Shown here in pieces: positions 60,557 to 64,000 of a stretch of DNA of 64,000 nt (within the stretch, counting starts at the first letter, position 1; each line of letters starts with the position of its first letter). Under the pieces are notes generated by a model. It did not search any database. It saw nothing but the letters and a program-made list of their open reading frames with translations, and was not told where the DNA came from. A program made the position numbers and the translations under genes. The DNA is taken from the NCBI RefSeq assembly GCF_002911695.1, contig NZ_PQBS01000004.1:16001-80000 (forward strand), read 5' to 3'. This stretch comes from Gracilimonas amylolytica. GTDB lineage: Bacteria > Bacteroidota > Rhodothermia > Balneolales > Balneolaceae.

Positions 60557-61966
60557 TTATTGCCCTCTTCCTTTAACAACAGTCATAATGGTGTTTATCA
60601 AGATCTTTGCATCCATACTCATCGATGCATTTTCGATGTAAAATAAATCATATTTCGTTTTTTCACGAACATCATCCATACTGACGTCGTATTTCCATTT
60701 CACCTGAGCCCAACCGGTTATGCCGGGCCGTACTCTGTGACGGCGTGAATATAAGGGAACCTCAGCAGAAAATTGGTTAACAAAATGAGGTCGTTCCGGT
60801 CTTGGGCCAACAAGGCTCATATCACCCTTCAAAACATTCAAAAATTGAGGCAACTCATCAATTCTTAGTCTCCGCAACCACCTGCCCATTGGAGTGATCC
60901 TCGGGTCATTTTTGGTGGCCCATTTTGGCCCGGAATCCTTTTCAGCATTATCAAACATGGTTCTGAATTTATACATGGTAAACGGTTTTTCATTCCGACC
61001 CACCCTGGTTTGTTTGTAAATAGCGGGACCATCTGATGTAAAACGAACAAGCAAACCTATGATCAACAAGAATGGAAAAGTAAGAGCCAGCACTGTGAAT
61101 GAAATGATAACATCAAAAAACCTCTTTGCCACTAACTCCCATAGCTGCATGGGCTCAGGTGAAACTTCGATCAGTGGCATCCCGAAGATCTGATTGGTTT
61201 TACTCAACCCACTTACCACCTGGTGAAAATCCGGTAATAACTTTAGGGAAACTTCAGGAGAATCCGTTTTTGCAATGATATTCACCAGTTTCTCCCGATG
61301 CTCGGGGTCTAATGCCACCATTACATCCTGTACCTGCCAGTCTCTTATAATTTGTTCGATCTCATCAATACTACCAAGTATTTTATCCTTTTCAATACCG
61401 ATAGCAGGGTCCGGATCCTGTCCGTTAATACTTACATAACCTAAAACCTGCATCCCAAGGATCTTGTTTCTATTTAGGTCTTCATAGGCTGTTTTAGCAG
61501 ACCTGCCGGCTCCAACAATGATAGCTCGGTGTAAGCCTTTACCTTTTTGAGCAAAATATTTTTGAATAGTTCGTACGATGAACCGGTTCACTGCCATCAG
61601 AACGAACACCATGAATCCATAAAGAAATACCGCCTGTCTTTGCACGTCCCATGTATTCTGTTGGTCATTACCGGATATGAAAAACAGGATCAACACCCCA
61701 ATAAAACTGGCTTTCGCAATCTTTACAAATTCATCCAGCCGGGAAACCAGGTACAGTTTCTTGTACACACCAATCAGTACGAATAAAATGATCCAGAATG
61801 CACTGTAAAGAATACCGTTCAATAAAATATTTGGCTCAACAGTAAAGATCTGATACTCCCAAATGACCTCAGCATATGAGTGATATATGATCCACCCTGC
61901 CAATACGACCATAAAATCGAGTATCCCCGTAAAAATAACTTCCCGATATCTTCTTAACTTTGGCAT
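60557..61966 (-). CDS. Polyprenyl glycosylphosphotransferase (exopolysaccharide initiating sugar transferase)
   Basis: 469 residues from the ATG at 61966 (MPKLRRYREVIFTG). A longer frame from 62050 adds 28 residues through the divergent promoter region, so it is rejected. Four or five N-terminal membrane helices, a CoA-binding-like middle domain (AIIVGAGRSAKTAYEDL), and the C-terminal bacterial sugar-transferase domain: KRFFDVIISFTVLALTFPFL, YKQTRVGRNEKPFTMYKFRT, IDELPQFLNVLKGDMSLVGP and RPERPHFV. It attaches the first sugar phosphate to undecaprenyl phosphate. Divergent from tgt (92-base gap). Confidence 0.93.
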   Translation of the reverse strand: MPKLRRYREVIFTGILDFMVVLAGWIIYHSYAEVIWEYQIFTVEPNILLNGILYSAFWIILFVLIGVYKKLYLVSRLDEFVKIAKASFIGVLILFFISGNDQQNTWDVQRQAVFLYGFMVFVLMAVNRFIVRTIQKYFAQKGKGLHRAIIVGAGRSAKTAYEDLNRNKILGMQVLGYVSINGQDPDPAIGIEKDKILGSIDEIEQIIRDWQVQDVMVALDPEHREKLVNIIAKTDSPEVSLKLLPDFHQVVSGLSKTNQIFGMPLIEVSPEPMQLWELVAKRFFDVIISFTVLALTFPFLLIIGLLVRFTSDGPAIYKQTRVGRNEKPFTMYKFRTMFDNAEKDSGPKWATKNDPRITPMGRWLRRLRIDELPQFLNVLKGDMSLVGPRPERPHFVNQFSAEVPLYSRRHRVRPGITGWAQVKWKYDVSMDDVREKTKYDLFYIENASMSMDAKILINTIMTVVKGRGQ

Positions 61967-62058
61967 TAAAATTATATTTGGCCTGATGAATAATAATCGT
62001 ATAAAATACGGATTTTTAAATAGGCTGCATAACTTCGTGAAACTCAACACTCATACCT

Positions 62059-63186
62059 TTGTACACTCTTAAAAAAACTGCTTATTCCACCAAAGCCCGA
62101 TTAGGGGAACTTCAAACAGATCACGGTAAAATTGAAACACCGATCTTTATGCCGGTAGGAACCCTGGGGACTGTGAAAGGTGTATCCCAGCAAGCTCTTA
62201 CCGAACAAATAAAAGCTCAGATCATCCTCGGTAACACCTATCACCTGTATTTGCGTCCCGGTTGCGAGATCATCAAAAAAGCCGGTGGCCTGCATCAATT
62301 CATGAAATGGGACAAACCAATACTGACTGACTCAGGTGGCTATCAAATATTTTCTTTGTCTGATATACGTGAGCTGGATGAAGAAGGAGCTCATTTCCAA
62401 AGTCATATTGATGGGTCCTACCACACATTCACTCCGGAGAATGTTGTCGAAATTCAGAGAATTCTGGGTTCTGATATCATGATGTTGCTGGATGAGTGCC
62501 CACCTTATCCAAGTTCCTATGATTATGCAAAGAACTCGATGGAATTAACGCACCGTTGGGCCAAACGGGGAAGAAAAGCATTTCTTGAAACTGAACCCCA
62601 TTATGGGCATAAACAGGCTCAGTTTGGTATTGTTCAGGGGGGAACCTATAAAGACCTCAGAATAGAGTCATCCAAATTCATGGCCGATCAGGATTTTGAA
62701 GGTATTGCGATCGGGGGATTAAGTGTAGGGGAACCGACTGAACTTATGTATGAATTTACCGACCTGAATACAGACTACCTTCCTGAGGATAAGGCCAGAT
62801 ACCTGATGGGAGTGGGAACACCCGCTAACCTGCTAGAAGGAGTGGCTCGCGGTGTTGACATGTTCGATTGTGTGATGCCTACCAGAAATGCCCGTAACGG
62901 TACAATTTTTACCCGACATGGAAGAGTAAATATCAGAAATGCTCAATGGAAAGATCATCATGATTTTCTGGACCCCGAGTTTCCATCAGATCTTTGCAGT
63001 AAGTACACCATGGCTTACATTCATCATCTGATTCGCAATAATGAGATCTTTGGACTGGTGTTGGCTTCCGTTCACAACCTTACTTTTTACCTGTGGCTGA
63101 TGGATGAAGTCAGAGATCGAATTGCAAATGATACTTTTGCTGACTGGTATCCCGGTATGGTGGAGCAGCTGGAACAAAAGATCTAA
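62059..63186 (+). CDS. tgt: tRNA-guanine (queuine) transglycosylase with an eroded zinc site
   Basis: 375 residues; exchanges guanine for preQ1 at position 34. Motifs: LTDSGGYQIFSLSDIRELDE, SHIDGSYHTFTPE, the catalytic Asp in DMFDCVMPTRNARNGTIFT and GGLSVGE. The usual zinc site is DPxCxCxxC...H; here positions 308, 310 and 313 read Phe, Ser and Cys (LDPEFPSDLCSK), with His 339 in ASVHNL kept. So two of the four ligands are missing. The start is TTG at 62059, the only start-like codon downstream of an in-frame stop at 62038. It ends at an intrinsic terminator that overlaps the next gene's end. Confidence 0.94.
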   Translation: MYTLKKTAYSTKARLGELQTDHGKIETPIFMPVGTLGTVKGVSQQALTEQIKAQIILGNTYHLYLRPGCEIIKKAGGLHQFMKWDKPILTDSGGYQIFSLSDIRELDEEGAHFQSHIDGSYHTFTPENVVEIQRILGSDIMMLLDECPPYPSSYDYAKNSMELTHRWAKRGRKAFLETEPHYGHKQAQFGIVQGGTYKDLRIESSKFMADQDFEGIAIGGLSVGEPTELMYEFTDLNTDYLPEDKARYLMGVGTPANLLEGVARGVDMFDCVMPTRNARNGTIFTRHGRVNIRNAQWKDHHDFLDPEFPSDLCSKYTMAYIHHLIRNNEIFGLVLASVHNLTFYLWLMDEVRDRIANDTFADWYPGMVEQLEQKI

Positions 63187-63190
63187 GAAC

Positions 63191-64000
63191 TTAAGGGGGA
63201 GTCACCCGAGCTTCCCCTTTTTTAAATACCCTTGCAATTTCTGAGGAGATCGTTTTTATCCATATTGCCACATATATAAAACCCTTGAAAAACAAACTGT
63301 ACTTGGTACTGTAGTGTTTATCATAAAATTGATAAAGCGCCTTATTGAATATCCAATTGTACCTTAGATCTCCTTTTTTCGTACTTTCCCCTTTATAATG
63401 GATAATGTTTGTATCGGGAACATAATCAATATGAAAATCTGTATCCTGCACTCTGTAACAAAGATCTATATCCTCACCATACATAAAGAAACGCTCATCA
63501 AATCCTCCTAAATCCTTAAGCAGGTCTGTTCTCCAAAACATACATGAACCGGATAATACCGGAACTTCATTCTTCTCATTTTCATTTAACCAATTCATAT
63601 AGTATTGGTTAAATAGTTTTTTTTTAGGAAAAAGCTCATGAAGTGAAAACATCTTGCAAAACGATGACCAGATGGTCGGTACAGAACGTTTCGACTCAGG
63701 AGCAAAAGTTCCATCAGGGTTCAAGATCTTAACCCCTGCAGCACCACATTTTGGGTGGCTTTCCATATGACCCGTGAGAGTTGTGAACAAGTCTTCACTA
63801 ATTACCGTATCCGGGTTTATGATGAATGTATAGCTTCCTTTTGCTTTACTGATAACCTGATTGTTTGCTCTTCCAAATCCAACATTTGTTGAATTATCAA
63901 TATAAGTTACATTCGGGAAGTATTGCCTGAGATAAGTACTGGAATCATCTCCGGAATCATTATCAACGACAAAAATTTCAATATCAAAATCCCCTTTCGC
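63191..64000 (-). CDS. GT2 glycosyltransferase (WbbL/rhamnosyltransferase-like), N-terminus beyond the window
   Basis: 269 residues visible; the frame is open to base 64000 and continues outside. Shows VVDNDSGDDSS, NVGFGRANN, FIINPDTVISED (DxD-type), the acceptor block VLSGSCMFWRTDLLKDLGGFD and DERFFMYGEDIDLCYRV. This is the GT2 rhamnosyltransferase pattern, in lipopolysaccharide or polysaccharide assembly. The C-terminus has a membrane-associated helix (LFFKGFIYVAIWIKTI). The tgt terminator overlaps its end. The N-terminal region is not visible. Confidence 0.9.
   Translation of the reverse strand, partial: AKGDFDIEIFVVDNDSGDDSSTYLRQYFPNVTYIDNSTNVGFGRANNQVISKAKGSYTFIINPDTVISEDLFTTLTGHMESHPKCGAAGVKILNPDGTFAPESKRSVPTIWSSFCKMFSLHELFPKKKLFNQYYMNWLNENEKNEVPVLSGSCMFWRTDLLKDLGGFDERFFMYGEDIDLCYRVQDTDFHIDYVPDTNIIHYKGESTKKGDLRYNWIFNKALYQFYDKHYSTKYSLFFKGFIYVAIWIKTISSEIARVFKKGEARVTPP
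63193..63223 (+). terminator. Intrinsic terminator of tgt inside the end of the opposing gene
   Basis: AAGGGGGA (63193-63200) pairs with TTCCCCTT (63212-63219) followed by a T run to 63223. It overlaps the last codons of the minus-strand glycosyltransferase. Confidence 0.8.

Noticed and set aside
62054..62061. TACCTTTG resembling a Bacteroidota -7 box in front of tgt
   Set aside because: It overlaps the only start codon of tgt, so it cannot be its promoter, and no TTG box sits at the right distance.

Overview
The window looks like a chromosomal segment of a marine Bacteroidota/Balneolota-type bacterium (FCB group). This is judged from family content (DUF2851, DUF3078, DUF4199 and DUF2085 proteins, a TonB receptor, lamin-tail/SbsA-Ig secreted proteins with a PNPFSPDGDG-type C-terminal sorting domain, a PhoH-PIN ATPase, HflX, a K+-dependent membrane pyrophosphatase) and from the frequent lack of clear Shine-Dalgarno sequences. 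The lineage is an inference from remembered families, not from a search. Most of the window is ordinary core genome; no rRNA, phage, transposase or CRISPR array is seen. One tRNA (Gln, anticodon TTG) is present.

Layout. 1-12.4 kb: 3' part of asd; a tandem pair of small paralogues; a structured leader with an intrinsic terminator; an unknown protein; a giant secreted six-module lamin-tail protein; a TonB-dependent receptor; murI. 12.5-16.9 kb: an OPT transporter, mscL, a thiamine-binding-like protein and PhoH. 16.9-19.3 kb: a conspicuously AT-rich islet holding a small secreted four-cysteine peptide, a propeller lipoprotein and a DsbA-like thioredoxin. The islet is bracketed by the intact 3' end of a TrmH-type methyltransferase gene and a diverged second copy of that same 3' end. 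20-29 kb: ALDH7-type dehydrogenase, DJ-1/PfpI protein, hppA, pth, rplY, prs, tRNA-Gln, DUF2851 and YtxH. 29-38.6 kb: pyrR, DUF3078, a PLP decarboxylase and an unknown protein; a secreted TolB-propeller/amidohydrolase fusion; pyrF, rnhA, tsaD. 38.8-41.4 kb: dnaK and a small heat-shock protein, the latter behind a good sigma-54-like -24/-12 match. 41.5-50.5 kb: aroA, a 998-aa TPR protein, a CBS protein, hflX, a membrane protein and a BatA-type VWA protein, all on the minus strand. 50.6-53.3 kb: a lipoprotein with a C-terminal propeller. 53.3-64 kb: a long minus-strand run (glycosyltransferases, accA, thioesterase, small membrane proteins, CPBP protease, cdsA, dipeptide epimerase, TIGR01777 protein), a divergent tgt with an eroded zinc site, and an incomplete GT2 glycosyltransferase.

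How the genes work together. Several sets are coherent: tRNA-Gln/prs/rplY/pth (translation and nucleotide supply), pyrR and pyrF (pyrimidines), dnaK/hsp20 (proteostasis), the sugar-transferase and glycosyltransferases (surface polysaccharide), and murI plus the Ala-Glu epimerase (wall peptide metabolism or recycling). The strongest candidate for something new is the 17.1-19.3 kb islet: a probably exported Cys-rich peptide, a terminator-like hairpin directly after it, then a surface lipoprotein and a dedicated-looking disulfide thioredoxin, inserted next to a duplicated gene end. Other points worth attention are a structure-rich leader or sRNA at about 1.89-2.01 kb, a dispersed 36-bp hairpin with compensatory changes between its two copies, and the sigma-54-like promoter of hsp20.
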